DNA of 64,000 nt, from NCBI GenBank assembly GCA_029251085.1, contig JAQXDZ010000119.1, forward strand, positions 62,001 to 126,000, given 5' to 3'. The position numbers and the translations under genes were made by a program. The notes under the pieces are model-generated. The model saw only the letters and a list, made by a program, of their open reading frames with translations, made no database searches and was not told the origin of the DNA. The DNA is from Mariniblastus sp. Its GTDB lineage: Bacteria; Planctomycetota; Planctomycetia; Pirellulales; Pirellulaceae. Positions 17,848 to 26,514 of this stretch are shown one piece after another. Every line of letters begins with the position of its first letter. Position 1 is the stretch's first letter.

Positions 17848-19584
17848 CTATTCCGCCCGGTCGTTTAATCTCGCGATCTCTTTTCGCAAATTTTTCATTT
17901 GCTCTGGAACGATAACGTTCAACCGGCACCGGTTCATTCCAAGAGGGCCTTTTTTTGCCACCAACATTGGATACACCTTTCCCGTTTCCGGGTTTTCTTT
18001 CGCCGAATAAAACCCGATTCCAACACTCACAATTTTGGGATCGCTTAGTCTATCGTTTGGCAATAAGAATGTCTCAACAAATAACTCGGAAAAACTCGCT
18101 TCGTCGAACAGTTCTTTTTCTGAAGGGAGCTGCGAAACTATTTTTCCATTTTCATCGCATAAGTGAAGAAATCGTGCACGCTCCAAATCTTTCTGCTTCC
18201 TCCAAACGAAGCTTAAGCGAATCCCGTCTCGCATCGCTACCGCCTCCGCTCCAACCAAACGAATATGGTTACCAAATTCAACATCGCGATACGGTGCGTG
18301 ACTCGCCGCGATGATCTCATTCGCCGACGAAATGGGCTGATGATTGTAGTCAATAACTAAAGTGCAGCCGGCAAGTAAAACCGAGGCCCCCCAGACAACT
18401 GGGGTCTTCAAACAACGCCACCATTCCAATGGAAACGTCATCGCCGCCTTTTTGAATTGCCGACTATAAAGACTAAGCAAGGCGTTTTTGGCAGGCATCT
18501 CGACCAACTTGTATAACAACGCGGCAATACTTACAGACATCACGATGACACACCCGGCAACCGCCACTGGTGAGTAATTTGCAAGTGACCAATCGTATTG
18601 CCTTTCAACCGCAATGATCACGGTGTAGTGAATCATATAAAGAGCGAAACTAATCTCGCCCAGGAACACCAAGGCACGACTGCCTAAAAGTCGAGACAAG
18701 ATGCCCTGAGATCTCGCAAAAACGTAAATCACAATTGCAAAAACAAAAACCATTGCCGTGTATTGCACCCACAAAGCCATCGCCGGACCACCCCAGTCAG
18801 CGCGCCGCACCAAACCAACGATTCCATATTCTCGCATCAACCACGAAAAGCCCGGGATCAACATCAGCACGGCAATTTCAACTACCGAATGAGTGAATGA
18901 CGAACGAGAGTGCTGCGATTCACGATTAAAGAAAATAAACCCTACGCCCATCCCCGTGCAAAATTCGGGCAACCTCAAGAACGGATTAACATGGCAGGCA
19001 CGCTCAAGATCATAACTGGCCCAGGCAGGCTGGTTATCAAGGATCTGTATTCCCTTGACGGCGGCTAACACGACCAGCCAAAGAAGAACGTACTTAATCC
19101 AAAAACGCTTTTGCCCACCGATCAAAAAGAAAGGGAACATAAAATAAAAGAACATTTCAGTCGAAATGCTCCAAGACACACCGTTAAAAGAAAAAACCCA
19201 TTTTGAATCAGGAACCCAACTTTGTAACAGCGCTAAATTCACTGCCAACATTTCATAGTCTATGGTGACCATCCCTACGACGTAAATCGTCACGATCAAG
19301 CAGACGAAGTGGAGAGGCCAGATTCGAGCCCAACGCTTGAAATAAAACTTGGGAACCCGAGCGTAGGTTAACTGGTCTTTATAAACATAGGTGAGAATAA
19401 AACCCGACAGGACGAAAAAGAAGGAAACAGCCGCGCCTGCAACGACCGTCGAATACGCAGTCAGACCAAACCGCCCCAATCCGTCAAGATTGTGGTCAGC
19501 CACCAAGTGCCCAACAACCACCGCCATCGCTGCAAAGAACCTCATTCCAGTCAAAGCGCCTAAATGGTTCTTCTCCTCGTTCAT
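17848..19584 (-). CDS. Acyltransferase family 3 membrane protein
   Basis: A 578-residue multi-span acyltransferase of the OafA/YrhL type, which transfers acetyl or other acyl groups to envelope or secreted glycans. The N-terminal motif LGALTGMRFFAAMAVVVGH contains the conserved R-F-x-A and His. Further landmarks are FFFVLSGFILTYVY, WSISTEMFFYFMFPF and LGEISFALYMIHYTV. About ten transmembrane helices are visible. After about residue 385 a soluble C-terminal region of roughly 190 residues follows, with one more hydrophobic segment (TPVVWGASVLLAGCTLVID); I do not recognise that domain. It converges with the PQQ-propeller gene. Confidence 0.9.
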   Translation of the reverse strand: MNEEKNHLGALTGMRFFAAMAVVVGHLVADHNLDGLGRFGLTAYSTVVAGAAVSFFFVLSGFILTYVYKDQLTYARVPKFYFKRWARIWPLHFVCLIVTIYVVGMVTIDYEMLAVNLALLQSWVPDSKWVFSFNGVSWSISTEMFFYFMFPFFLIGGQKRFWIKYVLLWLVVLAAVKGIQILDNQPAWASYDLERACHVNPFLRLPEFCTGMGVGFIFFNRESQHSRSSFTHSVVEIAVLMLIPGFSWLMREYGIVGLVRRADWGGPAMALWVQYTAMVFVFAIVIYVFARSQGILSRLLGSRALVFLGEISFALYMIHYTVIIAVERQYDWSLANYSPVAVAGCVIVMSVSIAALLYKLVEMPAKNALLSLYSRQFKKAAMTFPLEWWRCLKTPVVWGASVLLAGCTLVIDYNHQPISSANEIIAASHAPYRDVEFGNHIRLVGAEAVAMRDGIRLSFVWRKQKDLERARFLHLCDENGKIVSQLPSEKELFDEASFSELFVETFLLPNDRLSDPKIVSVGIGFYSAKENPETGKVYPMLVAKKGPLGMNRCRLNVIVPEQMKNLRKEIARLNDRAE

Positions 19585-19935
19585 CCATTCCCAATCAATC
19601 GTCCGTAGTAATTCAAAAAGACTGTGGGATTGATCCTAATCATTTCCCCTGTTTCGACCAACACGATTCGAACGAGGTTTTGGCCGACGGCGTCGCGAAC
19701 CTTAAGAAAACAAGCGATCTGCTCGCTTTTCATCTGAAAACCGGCCTCGGGATCTCCGATTTAGCCAGTAAAACAAGGGATTTAAGACGCGTGCAAAAAT
19801 CTTAGAATTTTTAATCTCGACGCAGCACAAATGACCAAATGTGTCCAACCCCGCACCAATAATTAGGTAAAAGCAAAGTTGATGCAGATCAACCACCTGA
19901 TCAACCGCTTAACTCATGCAAGGACATTCTTGAGT
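19585..19935. other. Intergenic region, nothing recognised
   Basis: This stretch lies upstream of both the acyltransferase gene (minus) and the small hypothetical gene (plus). It should contain at least one promoter. I see no convincing consensus, hairpin or RNA gene. An open minus-strand frame at 19702-19896 has no ribosome binding site or family resemblance. Confidence 0.4.
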
Positions 19936-20259
19936 ATGACCAAGCCTAGAAGAAAACCCAAAACGACTTATCACGCTTTTCTGGTCGAACCAGCACCTGG
20001 ATTCGAGCCCTCCAACTGGCAACAAAACCCAGACTATTACAAAGTCATTGAATATCTTGGCCCCAAGTTTTTTAAAGGCCAAGCGGATGCGTGGAAATTT
20101 CTCCACAACCACGAAAAACAAAATCAAGCCGCGATTGACACCTGGGCAATTTATCTTGATGAGCTTGATACACAAACTGCCAACACGGGTTCGACACTAT
20201 CGAATCAGGCTCTGCTGGCGCTGACGCGAAGCAATCTAGGCACGACGCAATCTCATTGA
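19936..20259 (+). CDS. Small hypothetical protein
   Basis: No family recognised. From the ATG at 19936 it is 107 residues with a basic N-terminus (MTKPRRKPKTTYHAFLVE) and a tryptophan-containing soluble body (PGFEPSNWQQNPDYYKVIEY). No signal peptide or membrane segment is visible. A TTG/ATG pair at 19879 and 19882 would add 18-19 residues. Its amino acid composition is that of a normal globular protein, which favours a real gene. It is convergent with the cytochrome gene at 20296. Confidence 0.5.
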   Translation: MTKPRRKPKTTYHAFLVEPAPGFEPSNWQQNPDYYKVIEYLGPKFFKGQADAWKFLHNHEKQNQAAIDTWAIYLDELDTQTANTGSTLSNQALLALTRSNLGTTQSH

Positions 20260-20295
20260 CCCGCAAACAGCGGCTCTCCGCGAACCCCCAAGGCA

Positions 20296-21438
20296 TTAAT
20301 TTTCACGTGCTCGCGAACCGCCATCCGAATCCATCTCGGCATCCGTTTTGGCATCCTTCTTGGTATCCGTCACCTCTTTTGTTGGGTCGCCAAGAAATCT
20401 TTCGTAAACGGCATTCAAATCCTTGTATTGATTTGGGTAGGCCATCTCACCACCATTGTGTCCGACCAACCCTGTGCAAACAGCCAGCAGGATCATGCCA
20501 AACTTCCAGGAGACGCCGTCTTCCGCATCTCGTTTTCTGGCAGCTCTGGCGAACAAGGCCAAGATAATTGAGAAAGTCGTGATAATAATCCCACCGGTTC
20601 GATGCCAAAATACTTCTTGTGAAGTATCAAGCAAATCTTGCAACGATGCCACGGCACCTCGATGCTCCATCGGGCTATACCACCAACCACTAAAACACGC
20701 CGCCACTGCCCCCAAAGCACCAAGCCACAGGCAATAGTAAGCACAATCACCCATCACATAGTTACCACGCAAACTCAAGAAAGCAAAAAAACCAGAGGCT
20801 AACAGCAATCCAATCGGTAAGTGAACAGCGGCCGGATGAAGTGAACCGGCCGCGTTGTAAAGCTGCTTGTTTTGCCTGGCTAACTCCTTTGCGGTATTGG
20901 ATTCTTCCACATCCAACTCTTGCTCATCACTTGTTTGGCCAACGTCGGTTGCAGCATCTTCCTGCGTTACCTTGGCAGGCTCCGTTCCGTCACCCGCCGG
21001 CGGCACTTCCTGTTTCGGCACCGATGGTTTTTCCGTACTGAGGACTAATTCGACATCTTCGGGCCACGAAGCGCCCTGATCAATCCAATCTCTGAGAACT
21101 TCAATCTGAGCTTCGGTAAGCTTACTATGCTCCGGCGGGGGCATGATTTCATCTTCGTCATCCGAGACAATCAAGTAAAAAAGATCGCTATCCTCAGCAC
21201 CATCGGATCCAATAAAATCAAGTGCATCGTCGCGATCAGAAATCTTAAAATCGTTTTCCTGTCCGTCTTTTTCAATTTCACCATGACATTCGAGGCAATG
21301 AGATTCCAAAATTGGTTTGACTTGTTTTACGAAATCAATCTTATCCTGCGCCGCCACCTTGGAAATCAGCGAAAACTGGAGCAACCCAAGCATCAACGCT
21401 GGAAAAACTCGCATGACCATCTTTGAAAAATTCTGCAC
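20296..21438 (-). CDS. Planctomycete-type cytochrome c with DUF2231-like membrane domain
   Basis: A 380-residue exported protein. The GTG start at 21438 follows a GAGGG ribosome binding site; an ATG 18 bases later is an alternative. After a signal peptide the mature N-terminus has the planctomycete cytochrome domain: heme site CLECHGEIE, then the segment DEIMPPPEHSKLTEAQIEVL with RDWIDQGASWPE. A Glu/Pro-rich linker follows to about residue 195. The C-terminal part has four hydrophobic segments beginning LHPAAVHLPIGLLLASGFFA, the His-containing motif of DUF2231-like membrane proteins. It probably takes part in periplasmic electron transfer. Confidence 0.85.
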   Translation of the reverse strand: MQNFSKMVMRVFPALMLGLLQFSLISKVAAQDKIDFVKQVKPILESHCLECHGEIEKDGQENDFKISDRDDALDFIGSDGAEDSDLFYLIVSDDEDEIMPPPEHSKLTEAQIEVLRDWIDQGASWPEDVELVLSTEKPSVPKQEVPPAGDGTEPAKVTQEDAATDVGQTSDEQELDVEESNTAKELARQNKQLYNAAGSLHPAAVHLPIGLLLASGFFAFLSLRGNYVMGDCAYYCLWLGALGAVAACFSGWWYSPMEHRGAVASLQDLLDTSQEVFWHRTGGIIITTFSIILALFARAARKRDAEDGVSWKFGMILLAVCTGLVGHNGGEMAYPNQYKDLNAVYERFLGDPTKEVTDTKKDAKTDAEMDSDGGSRAREN

Positions 21439-21641
21439 AACTCTACCCTCGATTCAACTCAACAGTAACTAAGCCGTCAAAAACAGATGGCTTTAAGCCA
21501 AGCGGCCTACCTAATCATATCTCAAATCGCCTGATCTGGCTTGTACAACCGCCGCATGTTTGTGGAAAAAGTTAGGCTAGCCCCCGTTAAGATAAGCAAA
21601 AGACCCAAACCGGACTTGCCTAAGGGTGCACGATTTTTTAA

Positions 21642-21950
21642 TTAAAAATCAATTGGCTCAACGACGGGGAGCACCATAATTTTCCCGTCTCCCAGTCTTC
21701 CGGTTCTCGAAACAGCAACAATCTGCTCAATGATGGATTCGACTTGCTCATCCTGAACCCAAATGGAAATTTCAACTTTTGGAACAAAAGCCAGAGAATA
21801 TTCATTTTCCCCGTACTGGTCGAGATAATTCTTTTGGCGGCCGTACCCTTTGACTTCTCGAATACTGATCTCCTCCACCTGCTTGCCAGCAATCGAGGCG
21901 ACCACTCGTTCCGCCAAAAATGGTTTAACGATGGCAACGATTTGTTTCAT
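21642..21950 (-). CDS. PII-family signal protein with shortened C-terminus
   Basis: A 102-residue PII (GlnB/GlnK) protein, a trimeric sensor of ATP/ADP and often 2-oxoglutarate. The ATG at 21950 follows a GGGAG ribosome binding site and aligns residue-for-residue with GlnB numbering: T-loop GYGRQKNYLDQYGENEYS has the Tyr at exactly position 51, Lys 58 is present, and the B-loop TGRLGDGKI falls at 83-91. The protein ends at residue 102 (VVEPIDF), so the C-loop with the ATP-contacting Arg 101 and Arg 103 of GlnB is missing. It lies downstream of a permease and a methyltransferase on the same strand, suggesting control of that transporter rather than glutamine synthetase. Confidence 0.88.
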   Translation of the reverse strand: MKQIVAIVKPFLAERVVASIAGKQVEEISIREVKGYGRQKNYLDQYGENEYSLAFVPKVEISIWVQDEQVESIIEQIVAVSRTGRLGDGKIMVLPVVEPIDF

Positions 21951-22054
21951 CTCAACTCCCACGATCTCTGTCACACGAACAACCAGCACTCAAACATTGC
22001 CTTGAGTAAGACCTCCCTGATTGAAATCGCCCAGCGTTAGCTTCTTCACGCTAA

Positions 22055-22771
22055 TCAACCAGCATCTGCCTCGTCTTCAAGATTTACTGCAGCCCAAGTC
22101 CAATGTCGATCTGAGGTAGCCTGCACAGAATTGGGGTCAAACCCAAGCGATGCTACTAAATCGCGGATCTCATCCAGCGAAAGAGCGGCGTGAAGCGAAT
22201 CCCTGAACAACTGTTGCGAGTATTCGGATTCTTTACCCGTGTAGGTCAGCACCAACGCTTCAAGCGTTTCAGCATCTTGAGGTCTCATTAGATCACGAAT
22301 GAACAAGAGACCGTCCTCAGCAGTAACTCGCACCATCTCTTGCAAGCAAACTACAGGATCGGGAATATGGTGAATAATGCTATTCGACATCACCAGATCG
22401 AAAGCTCCACGATCGTATCCCATTTTTTTTGCGTCTACCTGAGCTAGCGTTATCCGCTCAATCATTCCAGCGGCTTCGACGTTGTATCTTGCCAGTTCCA
22501 GCATACTAACCGCTAGATCGACAGCCATCACGCGACAGTCATGATCTTGTCGACACAACTCAACTGGAATGAGTGCCGTCCCCGTCCCCAAATCTAACAC
22601 ATCGCCAAAATCAAATTCAGCATCCGCAGCGGCAGGAGTCTGATCTCTGGCAAACTTAAACAACTCTTCAACAAAGTGCTGGTTCACGACGGAGTGATCC
22701 ATGTCGTTATATTCTTGAGCTTCCTTTTCGGAATCCATCACTTCGGGTTCAAGCACTCGTTTTAGGACCAT
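22055..22771 (-). CDS. Class I SAM-dependent methyltransferase
   Basis: A 238-residue methyltransferase with a complete Rossmann SAM-binding fold: motif I DVLDLGTGTALIPVEL, acidic loop MAVDLAVSMLELA, motif II region GAFDLVMSNSIIHHIPDP and post-motif LFIRDLMRP. The ATG at 22771 is preferred; a TTG at 22783 overlaps the permease stop and is an alternative. Its substrate cannot be told. Four to nine bases from the permease gene, it is clearly cotranscribed with it, and the PII gene follows about 100 bases downstream. Confidence 0.87.
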   Translation of the reverse strand: MVLKRVLEPEVMDSEKEAQEYNDMDHSVVNQHFVEELFKFARDQTPAAADAEFDFGDVLDLGTGTALIPVELCRQDHDCRVMAVDLAVSMLELARYNVEAAGMIERITLAQVDAKKMGYDRGAFDLVMSNSIIHHIPDPVVCLQEMVRVTAEDGLLFIRDLMRPQDAETLEALVLTYTGKESEYSQQLFRDSLHAALSLDEIRDLVASLGFDPNSVQATSDRHWTWAAVNLEDEADAG

Positions 22772-22779
22772 GTTGTTTC

Positions 22780-24417
22780 TCAAACTAGTTGTTCGTACTC
22801 TTCATCCGTGGTAATTATTTTTGACTTTCCGGCCATCGCAACGCCTAGCCCGGCGACCAACAATGCCATCAGCAGATAAGCTCCAGCAAATTCCAAAACG
22901 ATTGTTCGTTCGACCAAGCTAAATTTGGCGGCGGAGAATAATTCCCAAGGCCAGAAAACTTTATCGCCCTGTAAAGGAGAGTGCATTAAACCGAATAGAG
23001 TAAAAACACCTCCCAGAGAGAGAAAGCCAGATGCTTTGAAAAAATCCCGATCGATGATTTTTGCCGTTGCTGAGGCCCAAATTAAACTGGTTAAAATGAA
23101 ACCACCCGCCAGTACACTAAGATAAAGCAGGAGATTTTGAAGCTCCTCCGGCAACGCCGGAATGTCCATGAACGGAATAAATCTTCCCACATAAATCATG
23201 ACCAATTTTGCAGTCGCTGGGATACAAGCCATCGCCAGAGCTGCGTAATGCCGCCGAGGCGTCGCTTGAAAACTCTGGGCGGTAATCTCAAGTCCAATGA
23301 AAACCAGAATTGGCAGAACGGCAGCCTTCGGAATCCAGACGAAAATTAAACCGAAGTATCCAATCAGGCCAGCTCCACCAATAAATAATGCGGTGGCCAA
23401 CGTGTAAGCGGCACGTCCGCCCATCGCTTTATAGGCGGGGTGGCCAATGTAAGGTGTCGTTTGGACAACGCCGCCACACAACGCTGCCAACATCGTGGCA
23501 ATCGCCTCAATACCAATCACGCGGCTTGTTTTAAAATCATCCCCGACCGCAGCAGCACTCTCTGCACAGTCGATTCCCCCAATCACCGTCGCAATTGCGA
23601 ATGGAATGACGTAGCCAAGATAGGGGCCGACCTTGCCGAAGGAACCCACCCACTCAAAGGTAAATGCCGTTAACCATTCTTGCGGAAACCAGACTATACC
23701 GAAACTCATCGGTTTCTCGACTAAATCGACTTCCACCGCCTGTCCCGCGCCAAGCAAAACGTAGTAGACAAGACAGCCTGCCAGAACAGCCCCCAGCGCT
23801 CCTGGGATTTTGAATGGCAGTGCTTGCCGCGCGATTAAGGTCGCCAACACAATTATCAAAGATGCAAATCCAACCAAGGGGCTGGCCGCAAGCTCCGTCA
23901 TTTGGGTAAAGGCAATTAACAAAAGTGCAATGGCCGCGAGTGAGCCAAGCAGCCCAGCTCTGGGGAAAATCCGATGCAGCCAGTTACAACACGGCGCCAA
24001 TGCAGCTTTAACAATTCCAGAGACCATGATTGCACAAATTCCAATGTGCCAAGTCTGCATCGCAGCCGCCTGTGGATCTAAACCCTCGGCAAGCCCAGCG
24101 GTGTACGAGGGCCCCAAAACCAACAAAACCATTCCAATGCTGCTGGGAGTATCCAATCCTAGTGGCATCGCCGTTACGTTGGTCAATCCAGTTCGCCGAG
24201 CGTAAAGAAATGCTAGCCCGAAAAAAAGGAGGTCGCCGACAAGTACGCCGATCGCTGTCCCGGGAACCATGTAAGCCAATGCAAAATCTACAGGGAACCC
24301 ATAAATCCCGCTAAGCATGCTGACTAACAAAACTAAGCCAGCAATATTGTCTAACATCAAGCCAAAGAAGGCATTTACGTCACCAGAGCGTGCCCACAAG
24401 TATTTATTTTCCGTCAT
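22780..24417 (-). CDS. Putative permease, NCS2/SulP-like fold
   Basis: A 545-residue membrane protein with 12-14 predicted spans. The segments FGLMLDNIAGLVLLVSML near the N-terminus and GGIDCAESAAAVGDDFKTSR with TTPYIGHPAYKAMGGRAAYT in the middle recall xanthine/uracil permeases (NCS2/AGZA). The substrate-site residues do not match a subfamily that I can name. The gene heads a three-gene cluster with a methyltransferase and a PII protein. PII proteins commonly control transporters for ammonium, bicarbonate or other nutrients, so this permease may be the PII target. The substrate is unknown. Confidence 0.75.
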   Translation of the reverse strand: MTENKYLWARSGDVNAFFGLMLDNIAGLVLLVSMLSGIYGFPVDFALAYMVPGTAIGVLVGDLLFFGLAFLYARRTGLTNVTAMPLGLDTPSSIGMVLLVLGPSYTAGLAEGLDPQAAAMQTWHIGICAIMVSGIVKAALAPCCNWLHRIFPRAGLLGSLAAIALLLIAFTQMTELAASPLVGFASLIIVLATLIARQALPFKIPGALGAVLAGCLVYYVLLGAGQAVEVDLVEKPMSFGIVWFPQEWLTAFTFEWVGSFGKVGPYLGYVIPFAIATVIGGIDCAESAAAVGDDFKTSRVIGIEAIATMLAALCGGVVQTTPYIGHPAYKAMGGRAAYTLATALFIGGAGLIGYFGLIFVWIPKAAVLPILVFIGLEITAQSFQATPRRHYAALAMACIPATAKLVMIYVGRFIPFMDIPALPEELQNLLLYLSVLAGGFILTSLIWASATAKIIDRDFFKASGFLSLGGVFTLFGLMHSPLQGDKVFWPWELFSAAKFSLVERTIVLEFAGAYLLMALLVAGLGVAMAGKSKIITTDEEYEQLV

Positions 24418-24706
24418 TAAACGACTTTCGGCATGGGGTTTGCATAAATGATTTGTCGGCCAGCAAAATCGATGCTGTCACTTTATCGGGGGCTTTCGGC
24501 ACGCGAGTTTAAATTGCAAAAAAATCTCTGTCAAACGGGACCTAATGTGTCAGGTTGCTCAACGATACACGTCATAGAAGAGAAGGCAGTCCTTCGTAAC
24601 ATTTAAAATTACCCATTAAATAGGAGAGCATTGAGGAGAAAACGGTTGAAAACAAGGCTTTTTTAGCAAACACCGAACCAAACTCCGCTAAGATGCGTAA
24701 ATCGTT

Positions 24707-25354
24707 ATGCAAGCTACATTGACCAACGATGTTCATTTCACAGACCGACAATTCAAGGCAAAAATTGATCCAGTGACTGACGAGCAACTACTTCTCGACT
24801 ACCGCAAAACCGGCGATCGAGAACTGTACGCACAGTTAGTCTATCGATATGAGCGTGAATTGTTCAGCTACCTGCGTCGCTACTTAGGCAACGCCGAAAT
24901 GGCAGAGGACGTATTCCAAGCAGCCTTCTTAGCGGTTCATCTCAAATGTGAGACGTTCCAAGAAGGTCGACGCTTTCGTCCCTGGCTTTACACCATAGCG
25001 ACCAACGCTGCCATCGATGCTCGACGGCGAAACAAACGACACAGGACGGTCAGTTTGGACACACCGCGCGAGCAGGACAACGAGGACGTGGGTCGATTAG
25101 TTAATCTTTTGGAAAGTAGTGATCCAGATCCTTCCAGTGCCGCCGTCAGTGCCGAGCGAAATCGGCTTGTCCGAGAAACACTCGACAAATTACCAGAATC
25201 CATGACAGCGGTTATTCACTTGGTCTATTACCAGGGAATGAAGTATCGGGAAGCGGCTGAGGTTTTAGACATTCCTGTAGGAACGGTTAAAAGCCGGCTG
25301 AATTCTGCGATCACCAAACTGACCGATGTTTGGAACACCAGCCACGTCGATTAA
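24707..25354 (+). CDS. ECF-family RNA polymerase sigma factor
   Basis: A 215-residue sigma-70 family protein. Region 2 lies at about residues 30-100 (YRYERELFSYLRRYLGNAEM, AEDVFQAAFLAVHLKC, RFRPWLYTIATNAAIDARRR). Region 4 is at about 155-210 (LPESMTAVIHLVYYQGMKY, then the helix-turn-helix IPVGTVKSRLNSAITKL). The 25-residue N-terminal extension before region 2 is of unknown role. The next gene, 42 bases downstream, encodes a membrane protein with an anti-sigma-like N-terminus and is the likely cognate regulator. Confidence 0.92.
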   Translation: MQATLTNDVHFTDRQFKAKIDPVTDEQLLLDYRKTGDRELYAQLVYRYERELFSYLRRYLGNAEMAEDVFQAAFLAVHLKCETFQEGRRFRPWLYTIATNAAIDARRRNKRHRTVSLDTPREQDNEDVGRLVNLLESSDPDPSSAAVSAERNRLVRETLDKLPESMTAVIHLVYYQGMKYREAAEVLDIPVGTVKSRLNSAITKLTDVWNTSHVD

Positions 25355-25395
25355 ATGGATATCGATAGGGCCGAATCACAAGAGACCTATTAAAA

Positions 25396-26475
25396 GTGAA
25401 AAATCCCTCACAAGAAAATTTGCTGGGATACGTGTTAGGAGCATTGGACGCTCAAGAACAACGTGACATTCAGCAAACGATCGACGAAAACCCTGAGATC
25501 GAAGAACAGTTACTTAAGATTAAAGGAGATCTTCTGCCATTGGATTGCCTTGATTCGTCGCCGCCCCAACCGGGGTTGGCCAGACGAACCTTGGAATCGG
25601 TCGCCATTTGGCAGAACTCCTCTCCTCTAGCCTCGACCAGCCATTCCCCGAATTCTTTGGCCGAGAGCGTTCTCGCTGCAATCGATTCGGCAGAGGCTTC
25701 GGACGAACCTGACTCAGAATCGTCAAAACCACGACTACGCGTTTCAATCTCGGACCGCCTTCTCCATCCGAACACTTGGTCTCTACCTGACGTGTTAGTG
25801 GGAACTGCATTTCTAGCGATTTTCGCGGGGTTACTCTTTCCCGTTATTTCTTACACAAGATTTCAAAGCCGGATCGCAGTCTGCGATTCCAATCTGCAAG
25901 CTTTCGGGAGCGGAATCATCACTTACAGCGGCGCGAACGAAGGTCGTTTTGTTGCGATTCCGCGGATGAACCATTTAGTCTCCGTCGGCCATATTGGACC
26001 AGTCCTGAAAGATGCTGGACTTCTCGAAGATGACTCCGTCCTCGCTTGTCCCGGAATTGCGAGCTCTCGGCCACCGGTCAACATTCCTACCTGCGAGCAA
26101 ATTGAAGCCGCCCAAACCCTCACAGAACTCGACTACTACCTGCAGAATTCTTTGGGGCACTTTGGCTTTTCCATGGGTCATCAAGTCAATGGCACTTATC
26201 AACCGCCACGCGTCTGTGGAAACAGCATTCGCGGAGTTAGTTATGTCATCATCGCCGGCGACCGCCCCTCCGCGAACATGCCTGGCAGAGCGAGCATGAA
26301 CCACTCCAACCACGGCCAAAACATCTTATTCGAAGATGGGAGCACCCGTTACGTTGTCGGACACTCTCTCGGAGAGGATGCAATTTTCGAAAATGACTAC
26401 GGAATCGTCGGTCCGGGCTCTCACTTTGGCGACAATGTGATTGCGGCCGCGCACCTACGCCCTGCCTCGGAGTGA
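25396..26475 (+). CDS. Candidate anti-sigma factor with pseudopilin-like (DUF1559-like) domain
   Basis: A 359-residue one-pass membrane protein starting at a GTG. The first 45 residues (ENLLGYVLGALDAQEQRD and following) resemble the sigma-binding helix bundle of anti-sigma factors, although no zinc-ligand His-Cys motif is present. A Ser/Pro-rich linker leads to a membrane helix near 135-155. The external part resembles the planctomycete DUF1559 pseudopilin-derived family: LLFPVISYTRF followed by CDSNLQAFGSGIITYS, and near the end SNHGQNILFEDGSTRYV, which matches the DG motif of that family. Position after an ECF sigma gene supports the regulatory reading. Confidence 0.7.
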   Translation: MKNPSQENLLGYVLGALDAQEQRDIQQTIDENPEIEEQLLKIKGDLLPLDCLDSSPPQPGLARRTLESVAIWQNSSPLASTSHSPNSLAESVLAAIDSAEASDEPDSESSKPRLRVSISDRLLHPNTWSLPDVLVGTAFLAIFAGLLFPVISYTRFQSRIAVCDSNLQAFGSGIITYSGANEGRFVAIPRMNHLVSVGHIGPVLKDAGLLEDDSVLACPGIASSRPPVNIPTCEQIEAAQTLTELDYYLQNSLGHFGFSMGHQVNGTYQPPRVCGNSIRGVSYVIIAGDRPSANMPGRASMNHSNHGQNILFEDGSTRYVVGHSLGEDAIFENDYGIVGPGSHFGDNVIAAAHLRPASE

Positions 26476-26514
26476 AGTCGACCCACCGTTAGGCTGACCC
26501 GTCATTCGGCACTG

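Noticed and set aside
20256..21426. Plus-strand frames opposite the cytochrome/DUF2231-like gene
   Set aside because: They are antisense to a gene with clear heme motif, signal peptide and membrane segments.
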